DNA from: JABFRJ01 sp033812735 | GTDB lineage: Bacteria > Pseudomonadota > Alphaproteobacteria > Rhizobiales > Hyphomicrobiaceae | Assembly (NCBI GenBank): GCA_033812735.1 | Contig: JAPXTA010000005.1 | Location: forward strand, 1-64,000 | Reading direction: 5' to 3' | Length of the DNA stretch: 64,000 bases | Program-made: the position numbers and the translations under genes | Notes under the pieces: generated by a model | Told to the model about the DNA's origin: nothing | Database searches by the model: none | What the model saw: the letters and a program-made list of their open reading frames with translations, nothing else | Part shown: positions 53,136 through 60,226 of the stretch, piece by piece | Position numbering within the stretch: position 1 is the first letter of the stretch | Layout: every line of letters begins with the position of its first letter

Positions 53136-53996
53136 ATGTCTCAAGTTAAGGTGCGGCCGTTGTCGGATGTGCTCGGCGCTGAAATCACAGGCGTCGATCT
53201 CAACAGTCTCGACGATGCTGGGTTCAAGACGATCGAGGACGCGCTGCACGCGCATCTGGTTGTGAAGATCCCGGGGCAATCGGTGACGCCCGAGAACTTC
53301 GTCGCGTTCTCGAAGCGGTTCGGCAAGCCCGAGCCGCACGTGATCGACCAGTTCCATCACAAAGCCGATCCGAACATTCTCATTTTGTCGAACCGCAAGA
53401 ACGAGCGCGGTGAGAATATCGGCCTTGCGGACGGTGGCACGTATTTCCATTCGGATTATTCTTATCTCGCGGTGCCGGCGCGGTGCACGATGCTGTTCGC
53501 CATCGAGATCCCGGGCGACGATGCGGGGACGACGTTCGCAAATCAGCGGAAGGCCTACGAGGATCTGCCTAGTGACGTGAAGTCGAAGCTCGACGGGCTG
53601 GTATGCCGGCATCACTACGGCAACCGCGACGTCAAGGACGAGGCGGCGCGGACGGCGGCGTCGAAGCTCTCGGATGACCAAAAGCAAAGGGTGACGTGGG
53701 TGCATCATCCGCTGGTGCGGAAGCATCCGCATGTGGGCGCGAAGTCGCTCTATGCGGTGTCGGGGTCGTCGTATGGGATCGAGGGCATGGGGGACGACGA
53801 AGCCGTCAGCCTGCTCGATGAACTCAAGGAGCACAGCACGGCGCGCGCCTATTGTTATACGCCGACTTACAAGCCGGGCGACGTCGTCATCTGGGACAAT
53901 TGCTCGTTGCTGCACTCAGCGCCGCTGATCGATCCGAACCGGCCGCGGACGTTGTGGCGGATCACGGTGAAGGACAAAGGGCCGACGATCGGTTGA
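53136..53996 (+). CDS. TauD/TfdA-family Fe(II)/2-oxoglutarate dioxygenase
   Basis: 286-residue non-haem iron dioxygenase that couples oxidation of a substrate to 2-oxoglutarate decarboxylation. Iron ligands are His105 and Asp107 in GTYFHSDYSY and a distal His in NCSLLHSAPL; the 2-oxoglutarate Arg is in RPRTLWRITV. SD GGGAGA lies 7 bases before the ATG. Substrates of the family include taurine, sulfonates and 2,4-D; none can be assigned here. Confidence 0.9.
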   Translation: MSQVKVRPLSDVLGAEITGVDLNSLDDAGFKTIEDALHAHLVVKIPGQSVTPENFVAFSKRFGKPEPHVIDQFHHKADPNILILSNRKNERGENIGLADGGTYFHSDYSYLAVPARCTMLFAIEIPGDDAGTTFANQRKAYEDLPSDVKSKLDGLVCRHHYGNRDVKDEAARTAASKLSDDQKQRVTWVHHPLVRKHPHVGAKSLYAVSGSSYGIEGMGDDEAVSLLDELKEHSTARAYCYTPTYKPGDVVIWDNCSLLHSAPLIDPNRPRTLWRITVKDKGPTIG

Positions 53997-54020
53997 GGGG
54001 GCTTCCGCCGCTGTGCCGGT

Positions 54021-54938
54021 TCAACGGCGCTTGTGCTTGTTCTTTTTCGTGCCGAAGGGATGCTGCGGCCTCGGCGCCGTTGCCGCAGCGATCGACTGGG
54101 CGGCGGGCTCCGTGGTTTCGGGAAGGCCGAGGTCGCGGCGCAGGCGCTGGATTTCGGCCATGAGAGCGGCAGTCTCGGCGTGGCTCGATTGCTGCGATTT
54201 GTCTTCGTCCTGCTTGTGCTGCTGGTTGATGGCGTCGACGACGATGCCGATGAACAGGTTCAGGACCATGAACGTCGCGAGGATGATGTAGGGAACGAAG
54301 AAGATCCAGGCGTAGGGGTATTTCTCCATGACCGGACGAACGATTTCGCCGGACCAGCCTTCGAGCGTCATGATCTGAAAGAAGGTAAAGAACGAGGCGC
54401 CGAGCGTGCCGAACTTTTCCGGGAAGTCGTCGCCGAACATCTTGGTCGCCATGACGGCGAAGACGTAGTTGATGAGCAGAAGGAGAATGATGATCGAGCC
54501 CATGCTGGGGATGGCAGATAAAAGGCTCGCGACGACGCGGCGGATCGAGGGGATCGCGGAGATCAGCCGCAGGGCGCGCAGGATGCGCAGGGCGCGCAGA
54601 ATGGAAAGCTGGCCGGACGCGGGCATCAGGGCGATGGCGACCACGGCGGTGTCGAAGAGGCTCCAGGGATCGCGCCAGAAGGCCGAGCGGAACACCAGCA
54701 TGCGGGCGGCGAGTTCGAAGACGAAGATCGCCAACATGATCTGATCTAGAACGTGAAGGATGTGTCCGTAGCTCGCCATCACCGTTTTCGAGGTTTCGAG
54801 GCCGAGCGTGATGGCGTTCAAAACGATGACGGCGATGATCGCCTTCTCGAAGCGGGGATCAGTGACCAGGCGGGCGAGGCGCGGGAAAGAGCTGGCGGCG
54901 ACAACGTCACTGATGGGGGCGCTTTGATTGGCCGTCAC
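54021..54938 (-). CDS. Voltage-gated cation channel, NaChBac type
   Basis: Six-helix channel subunit of about 305 residues, working as a homotetramer. The voltage sensor S4 shows Arg at every third position (SILRALRILRALRLISAI). The pore and filter follow in FQIMTLEGWSGEIV, with the Glu of the sodium-selective TLESW motif kept but Ser replaced by Gly. After S6 (FMVLNLFIGIVVDAIN) comes a coiled-coil-like tail with a basic end. The GTG at 54938 is the start. Ion selectivity is inferred. Confidence 0.9.
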   Translation of the reverse strand: MTANQSAPISDVVAASSFPRLARLVTDPRFEKAIIAVIVLNAITLGLETSKTVMASYGHILHVLDQIMLAIFVFELAARMLVFRSAFWRDPWSLFDTAVVAIALMPASGQLSILRALRILRALRLISAIPSIRRVVASLLSAIPSMGSIIILLLLINYVFAVMATKMFGDDFPEKFGTLGASFFTFFQIMTLEGWSGEIVRPVMEKYPYAWIFFVPYIILATFMVLNLFIGIVVDAINQQHKQDEDKSQQSSHAETAALMAEIQRLRRDLGLPETTEPAAQSIAAATAPRPQHPFGTKKNKHKRR

Positions 54939-54963
54939 GGGGAGCTCTCGGTTGCCTCGACAG

Positions 54964-54992
54964 AAAAGCGCCGGCCACAGGGGACCGGCGCT
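54964..54992 (-). terminator. Terminator of efp
   Basis: AGCGCCGG (54967-54974) and CCGGCGCT (54985-54992) form a perfect 8-base stem with a 10-base loop. On the minus strand it is followed by a run of four T residues, 68 bases beyond the efp stop. Confidence 0.7.
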
Positions 54993-55059
54993 GGCGATTT
55001 GGGCATCGATGTGCAAGCGTTCAAGGCGAGCGGCCGGATCGTCCTAGCCAAAATTTCGA

Positions 55060-55629
55060 TCAATCCTTGGCGCGCTCGACGTAAGTGCCGTCGGCCGTCA
55101 TGACGATGACGCGGATGCCGCTTTCGATATGCGGCGGGACCATGATTCGCGCGCCGTTCTCGAGCTTGGCAGTCTTGTAGGATGACGACGCCGTTTGACC
55201 GCGCACGACCGGTTCGGCCTCGACGATCTGGAGCGTTACCTTGGCGGGAAGCTCGATGGCGACGGGGGTGCCTTCAAAGAGCTGAACCGAGCAGCTCATG
55301 TTCTCTTGCAGCCACTGGGCCTGTTCGCCGATCAAGTCTTTGGAGATCGAGATCTGCTCGAAGGTTTCCGGCTCCATGAAGTTGAAGCCCATATCGTCTT
55401 CGTAGAGGTAATTGTAGTTCTTCTCGTCAAGGAACGCGCGCTCGACGCTTTCGGTCGTGCGGTAGCTTTTGACGATCTTCACGCCGTCGGAGATGCGGCG
55501 CATGTCGATGTGGGTCGTCGGCGTGCCCTTGCCTGGGCGGATGCTTTCGGCCTTCATGACCGTGCACAGGGCGCCGTCGATATCGAGCACGTTGCCTTTG
55601 CGCACTTCGCTTGCGATCACTTTAACCAC
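55060..55629 (-). CDS. efp: Translation elongation factor P
   Basis: Rescues ribosomes stalled at polyproline stretches. 189 residues, three-domain plan. The modified lysine is Lys34 in ESIRPGKGTPT. The next segments (RTTESVERAFLDEK and YLYEDDMGFNFMEPETFEQ) and the signature GARIMVPPHIESGIRVIVMT are typical. The lysine should be modified by EpmA, encoded on the opposite strand about 1.9 kb upstream, beyond the ParA-TIR cassette. Confidence 0.97.
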   Translation of the reverse strand: MVKVIASEVRKGNVLDIDGALCTVMKAESIRPGKGTPTTHIDMRRISDGVKIVKSYRTTESVERAFLDEKNYNYLYEDDMGFNFMEPETFEQISISKDLIGEQAQWLQENMSCSVQLFEGTPVAIELPAKVTLQIVEAEPVVRGQTASSSYKTAKLENGARIMVPPHIESGIRVIVMTADGTYVERAKD

Positions 55630-55734
55630 GGATAGTCTCCAGTCTATTCAATGAGTTAGGGCCTTCGCGCGGCGCCTTCGGGCGCACACGAGCCGTCTCG
55701 GTTCGCGCGGACGGGCCAATCGAGTTGGCGCCTT

Positions 55735-56352
55735 TTAGCCGCTTTGCAATCTAAGGCCAAGGGACTTTGGGCGCGGCAGAGCCGGGCCGGTCACCCGTTC
55801 GACAATGCCGTATTCGGACAAGGCGTCGAGAATCCCGGAGCGGTCGGTTACCGAGATCGCGTGCGATTGACCGAAACCTAGCGGGATGTCGGCGCAGGCA
55901 AAACCTGGCGCAAGGGTGGTCAGGAGCTTGCGCATTTCCTTGGCCCGGCTCGCCTCGTCCAGCACGAAGTCCGAGAGGGCTGAGGTATCGGACCAGATGA
56001 CGATGACTGCGGCTGCGGCCTTCAATTCGGCGAGGATGCGCGGGCGGAACAGTTCACCGGAATAAAGCCTGTAGTCCCACCAGACGTCGATGCCGCGCTG
56101 TTCGAGCCAACGGGCGAGGACTTTGGCGATGGCGCGGTCCTTGCGCGCGTATGAAATGAAGACGCGTTGCCTGGGGTTGGTGCTCGGCATCTGTGCCGCT
56201 TGAGGCAAGGCTGCCGGGCGCTGGCGTAGAATGGCCTCGACCGGTACGCGGCGTTCGTGGCGCGTGGTTACGGCACGGCGCATGGCGTCGGTGCTCAGGC
56301 GGGCCGCCCTTTCGATGAGATCTTTTGGTTTGCGAGCCATTTTGCGCTTCAC
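55735..56352 (-). CDS. TIR-domain protein with ParA-module neighbours
   Basis: 205 residues. From about 63 to 162 a TIR domain is recognisable: QRVFISYARKDRAIAKVLAR, GIDVWWDYRLYSGEL, AAVIVIWSDTSALSDFVLDEASRA and the late strand CADIPLGFG. The Glu at about 133 in DFVLDEAS lines up with the catalytic Glu of NAD-cleaving TIR domains (DWVHKE in SARM1), so NADase activity is plausible. The N terminus (about 1-45) is basic and shares A-R-x-S-x-x-A-M-R-R-A with the small gene upstream. The GTG at 56352 overlaps that gene's stop by GTGA; an ATG 12 bases later is possible. Last gene of a three-gene operon with parA. Confidence 0.85.
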   Translation of the reverse strand: MKRKMARKPKDLIERAARLSTDAMRRAVTTRHERRVPVEAILRQRPAALPQAAQMPSTNPRQRVFISYARKDRAIAKVLARWLEQRGIDVWWDYRLYSGELFRPRILAELKAAAAVIVIWSDTSALSDFVLDEASRAKEMRKLLTTLAPGFACADIPLGFGQSHAISVTDRSGILDALSEYGIVERVTGPALPRPKSLGLRLQSG

Positions 56353-56678
56353 GCGATCGGCTTCAAACGGAAGTGTTCAAACATCAAGTTGATCGCGAGG
56401 GCGCCGAGCTCTTGGGCCGTCATTCGTTTGGCGGCTGCCGTGTCGGCGAAAAGCTGCTTTGCGTCCTCGGACAGGTATACGACGACGGCTTTCTTGCCGC
56501 GCCGCGACTTCGGTTGCTGGGAGGCGGATTGAGATGTGGCTGCGGGCTGGTAGGCTGTGGTGCGGCCGTTCTGGCGGCGTGAGGACGCGGCGCGACGCAT
56601 CGCCTCGGCACTTTTTCTGGCGTGCTCGTCAAGGCGCTGGGCTGCTTCGGGCGAGAGCTTGCGTTTGGCTTTCGTCAT
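56349..56678 (-). CDS. Small ParG/RHH-like DNA-binding candidate
   Basis: 109 residues. A basic N terminus (residues 1-38; LDEHARKSAEAMRRAASSRR) is followed by a Gln/Ser-rich linker and a C-terminal part with the ribbon-helix-helix pattern: strand KKAVVVYLSEDAKQL, then two helices (MTAQELGALAINLMFEHF). The plan is that of ParG-like centromere-binding partners of ParA. It overlaps parA by ATGA and the TIR gene by GTGA. Likely binds the repeats upstream of parA. Family assignment is by pattern, so moderate. Confidence 0.7.
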   Translation of the reverse strand: MTKAKRKLSPEAAQRLDEHARKSAEAMRRAASSRRQNGRTTAYQPAATSQSASQQPKSRRGKKAVVVYLSEDAKQLFADTAAAKRMTAQELGALAINLMFEHFRLKPIA

Positions 56679-57346
56679 ACGGTCTCCCGTTTGCGGGCGC
56701 GTTCGATACGGCGATCGTGCTTCAACAATTCATCGAGCAGCTGGTCGACGATGTCGGCGGCGCGCTTGTTGCCGCCTTTTTCAGTGATGCCTTTGCCAGA
56801 TGACAGCGTGGTTGCGAAGGCCGACTGGTTCGGCAGTTGGGTGTCGAGCAGCGGCACGTCGTAGACGTCGCGGGCGAGGCGTACGATCTCGGCTTCCATC
56901 TTCTTGTCGCCGTTCGAGGCCGTGCGGACCACGACGGTGCGGCTGAGCTTCGAACTGTCCTGCAAGGCGTGGAGCGTTTCGTCGAGCGCCTGGACATCCA
57001 GGAACGACGACTTTGTCGGCACGATGATCATTTGTGCCGCGCTGTCGGCCCGAAGCGTCGTATTGTTGGTGGCGGCAGGGGTATCGATCAGCACGAGGTC
57101 GGTGCCGGACTGGCGGGCGCCTTCGATCATACCCTCGAGATCATACATCGAGCCGTGGACGATGGCAGGCGCCGGCGTGCGGACTTTGCGCTGGCGCAGT
57201 TCAGCCCATTTCTCGGCGGACCGAAGCGTGTCGAGATCGGCGACGGAGACGGCAAGCCCGCGTTCGATTGCGGCAACGGCAGTGTGGAGCAACAGCGTGG
57301 TCTTGCCGCTGCCGCCCTTTTGATTTCTGACCGTCCAGATACGCAT
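56675..57346 (-). CDS. ParA-type partition ATPase
   Basis: Deviant Walker-type ATPase of about 223 residues, first gene of the operon. KGGSGKTT lies at residues 10-17 with the signature Lys, followed by the A' motif VADLDTLRSAEKW and the B motif LVLIDTPAATNNTT. Length and absence of an N-terminal HTH put it in the small ParA (type Ib/ParF-like) group. Such proteins move DNA or protein cargo, stimulated by an Arg-bearing peptide of a partner. ATG at 57346; a GTG 6 bases upstream is possible. Its stop overlaps the next gene by ATGA. Confidence 0.9.
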   Translation of the reverse strand: MRIWTVRNQKGGSGKTTLLLHTAVAAIERGLAVSVADLDTLRSAEKWAELRQRKVRTPAPAIVHGSMYDLEGMIEGARQSGTDLVLIDTPAATNNTTLRADSAAQMIIVPTKSSFLDVQALDETLHALQDSSKLSRTVVVRTASNGDKKMEAEIVRLARDVYDVPLLDTQLPNQSAFATTLSSGKGITEKGGNKRAADIVDQLLDELLKHDRRIERARKRETV

Positions 57347-57373
57347 CGTCACGCAACTCGCTCGGACACTTCG

Positions 57374-57442
57374 GGTGCTTACATCCGGTGTGCTTACATA
57401 TGCTAGCACGTGTAAACACGCTTACATGCCGACATGCTTAGA
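57374..57442. repeat. TGCTTACAT repeat cluster upstream of parA (parS/operator candidate)
   Basis: TGCTTACAT occurs at 57376-57384 and 57391-57399, CGCTTACAT at 57419-57427, and a fourth related copy, ATGCTTAGA, at 57434-57442. Cores are spaced 15 and 28 bases. An inverted half (TGTAA) pairs with TTACA near 57411-57426. The cluster lies 28 bases before the parA start, in the divergent spacer with epmA. Confidence 0.75.
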
Positions 57443-57518
57443 ATGTGGCGGCGGGTTTGACAAGCAAGTATGGGCGGCGTTAGGCGGAAGGTGTGCGCTA
57501 CGGACCGAGACCAATGTC

Positions 57519-58550
57519 ATGACCAGCGAGCCGTTCTGGAGACCCACGCGTCACGCCGACCGGCGGCCGCTGCTTGCTGCACGCGGCAAGATCAAGAGCA
57601 CGATCCGGCTGTGGTTCGAGGCGCAAGGGTTTACCGAGGTCGAGACCGCGGCGTTGCAAATTTCGCCCGGGAACGAGACGCATCTGCATGCGTTCAGAAC
57701 CGACTTCGTCACGGAGGCGGGGGCGCGGTCGCCGTATTACCTGCATACCTCGCCCGAGTTCGCGATGAAGAAATTGCTCGCGGCCGGCGAGACGAAGATC
57801 TTCAACTTCGCGCCGGTTTATCGCAATGGCGAACGGGGGCGGCTCCATGCGCCCGAGTTCACGATGCTCGAATGGTATCGGGTTGGGGAGCCCTACACAA
57901 AGCTGATGGAGGATTGCGCCAACATCGCGCGGATCGCGGCCGATGTGACGGGGCGCTGGGAGTGGTCGTGGCGCGAGCGGGCGTGCGATGTCCGCAAGTG
58001 GGATTGGACCACGCTGCATCAGGCGTTTTTTCAATTCGCGACCATTCAGCTCGATGACACTTTCGAGGGGGGCGCCGTCAATCTTGCTGCCATGAAGCGG
58101 GAGGCTGAACGGATCGGCATCCGTGTCGCCGAGGACGACACCTGGTCGGATCTTTTCAGCCGCATTCTCGCCGAGCGTATCGAGCCTTGGCTCGGCTCAC
58201 ACCGGATCGAGATGCTCTGCGAATATCCAACACACGAAGCGGCGCTGGCGCGACCGACGGCGCATGATCCGCGGGTTGCCGAACGGTTCGAGATGTACGT
58301 CTGCGGCGTCGAACTTGCCAATGCGTTCGGTGAGCTGACGGATGCGGGCGAGCAGCGGCGACGGTTCGAAGCCGAGATGGCGGAGAAAGAGCGGATCTAC
58401 GGCCGGCGCTATCCGATCGACGAGGATTTTCTCGAGGCGCTTGCGACAATGCCAGCGGCGTCGGGCTGTGCGCTCGGGTTCGACCGGCTCGTCATGCTGG
58501 CGACGGGTGCTCCTGATGTCGCAGCGGTGCAGTGGACGCCGGTGATGTGA
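57519..58550 (+). CDS. epmA: EF-P lysine ligase EpmA (GenX/PoxA)
   Basis: Lysyl-tRNA-synthetase-like enzyme that attaches beta-lysine to the conserved Lys of EF-P. 343 residues, without the anticodon-binding domain, as in EpmA. Class II motifs are VYRNGERGRLHAPEFTMLEW and GCALGFDRLVML. The ATG at 57519 is chosen; upstream in-frame sequence runs through the repeat cluster. EpmB (lysine aminomutase) is not in the window. Confidence 0.92.
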   Translation: MTSEPFWRPTRHADRRPLLAARGKIKSTIRLWFEAQGFTEVETAALQISPGNETHLHAFRTDFVTEAGARSPYYLHTSPEFAMKKLLAAGETKIFNFAPVYRNGERGRLHAPEFTMLEWYRVGEPYTKLMEDCANIARIAADVTGRWEWSWRERACDVRKWDWTTLHQAFFQFATIQLDDTFEGGAVNLAAMKREAERIGIRVAEDDTWSDLFSRILAERIEPWLGSHRIEMLCEYPTHEAALARPTAHDPRVAERFEMYVCGVELANAFGELTDAGEQRRRFEAEMAEKERIYGRRYPIDEDFLEALATMPAASGCALGFDRLVMLATGAPDVAAVQWTPVM

Positions 58551-58772
58551 CGGCAATCGGCAATCGGCAATCGTCGCCTTGCGAATTCCGCCGTGTGACC
58601 TTCCTCCTGCCACGAACTCATTGAATTCATTGGTTTCGCAAGCCGTGCCACAAGGCGGGAACGGCGGGCGTATTGGCGCGCTGGATTCGAGCGCGATGGC
58701 AATGGTTTCGCTCGTAGACCTCACATGTCTAGTGAGGTGAGGCGGCGGGCGAGACGAGGAAGTGGGCAAGCG

Positions 58773-60218
58773 ATGCGACGTCCGGGCGAACTTCTGTCAC
58801 GGCGGGATCTGATCAAGACGTTCGGGTTGTCGGCGCTGTTGATCCATCCGGTGCTGCGGTCGATGGCTTACGCGGCGGCGACGCCGTATGCCGACGCGCC
58901 GCGCTACATCATGTTCTTCAAGGGCGGGGCGTTCTATCCGAGCAAGACGAACCCGGCGTCCATCGACGATCTGGCGGGCACGCCCATTGCTCCCCTGCAA
59001 CCGCATGCCAAGGACATCATCCTCTTCAAGAACATGAACATCCACGGCGGGTCGCCAAAGAGCGACGGCTATAAGGAAGAGCACGCTGCGGGGACGCTCG
59101 GGTGTACGACCGGCAACAGCTACAAGTATTTCAAGAACGACAGCTACTTCGCCTACACCGACAACGAGTCCATCGATGTGCGGATCGCGAACCACTACAA
59201 GTCGCGCAAGGATCTCGCCGATGTGCCGCTTGCGAGCCTGCATATCGCTGCAGGTGCGCACTCGGATGCCGATCAGGTAGGGATCGGCACGCGCTTCATT
59301 TCGTTCAGGGCCAGGCAGCCGGGCGATACGCGCTATGGCAATGCGATCGAACCGATCCAGGACTCCGGCCAAGTTTACGACATGCTGATGCGGGCGGCGG
59401 CAACGGCATGTGCGGCCAAGTCCAACCAACCGGGCCGCGACACGGCGAATATGAGTGCGGCGTTGGCGCGGCGAGCGGCCGTGGTCGATTTTCTGGTGGA
59501 CGATATCAAGGACGCAAAGCGGCGTTACGGCATGGACACCGAGCATGCGCGCAAGCTCGACGGCATGCTGGAGGCCTGGAGCGATAGCGAGCAGGCGGCG
59601 CGGCGGCAGTCGGTGGCGGCGAAGGAGCCTTCGGCAAAGGCGGCGAAATCTTCAACGGCATGCACGGCCATGGCGCGGCCTAACGGTAACGGGGCGAACA
59701 AGCAGAGCCTCGACGTGCTCTCGCCGGTGCACGATCAGATGATCGATCTCATTCGCTTCGCGTTCGAACTCGATCTGACGCGGGTGGTCGCGTTCACGCT
59801 GTCGGGGGGATCGAGCGGGCAGACGTGGCCGAGCCGCGGCGTGCATCAGGCGCATCATCAGCTCGAGCATAGCGGCAACGTCGACGGTCTCGTGAAAATC
59901 GACACGTATTATGCCGAGAAGTTCGCGAAGCTGCTTTCTGCATTGAAGTCGGTCGATGACGGCGGCGGGCGGACGGCGGTCTACAACAGCTCGGTGTTTC
60001 TCGGCATGGAATGCTGGAGCAATTCGTCGAGCGGTCATTATCTCACGAACATTCCGTTCGTGTTCGCGGGGCAGGGTGGCGGGCGGTTCCAGACAGGCCG
60101 GATGATCAACGCCAGCGGCCGCAACAACAACGATGTGCATGTGTCGTGCCTCAACGCGGCCGGCATTTCGACGAAGACGTTCGGGCTCGCGAGCCTGTGC
60201 CAGGGACCGATCATTTGA
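58773..60218 (+). CDS. DUF1552 protein with Tat signal
   Basis: 481-residue exported protein. A twin-arginine signal (SRRDLIKTFGLSALLIHPVL) begins at residue 9. The DUF1552 core follows: APRYIMFFKGGAFYP, IILFKNMNIHGGSPKSDGY, HAAGTLGCTTG, AFELDLTRVVAFTLSGGSSGQTWP and FLGMECWSNSSSGHYL. An Ala/Lys-rich insert (about residues 285-325) interrupts it. The start at 58773 has GAGGAAG upstream; an ATG 48 bases earlier is possible. It is followed by the DUF1592-type gene in the usual order of these pairs. Function unknown. Confidence 0.85.
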   Translation: MRRPGELLSRRDLIKTFGLSALLIHPVLRSMAYAAATPYADAPRYIMFFKGGAFYPSKTNPASIDDLAGTPIAPLQPHAKDIILFKNMNIHGGSPKSDGYKEEHAAGTLGCTTGNSYKYFKNDSYFAYTDNESIDVRIANHYKSRKDLADVPLASLHIAAGAHSDADQVGIGTRFISFRARQPGDTRYGNAIEPIQDSGQVYDMLMRAAATACAAKSNQPGRDTANMSAALARRAAVVDFLVDDIKDAKRRYGMDTEHARKLDGMLEAWSDSEQAARRQSVAAKEPSAKAAKSSTACTAMARPNGNGANKQSLDVLSPVHDQMIDLIRFAFELDLTRVVAFTLSGGSSGQTWPSRGVHQAHHQLEHSGNVDGLVKIDTYYAEKFAKLLSALKSVDDGGGRTAVYNSSVFLGMECWSNSSSGHYLTNIPFVFAGQGGGRFQTGRMINASGRNNNDVHVSCLNAAGISTKTFGLASLCQGPII

Positions 60219-60226
60219 GGGCCGGC

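Noticed and set aside
52770..53915. 381-codon minus-strand frame opposite the TauD-type gene
   Set aside because: Antisense to a gene with intact iron ligands and a good SD.
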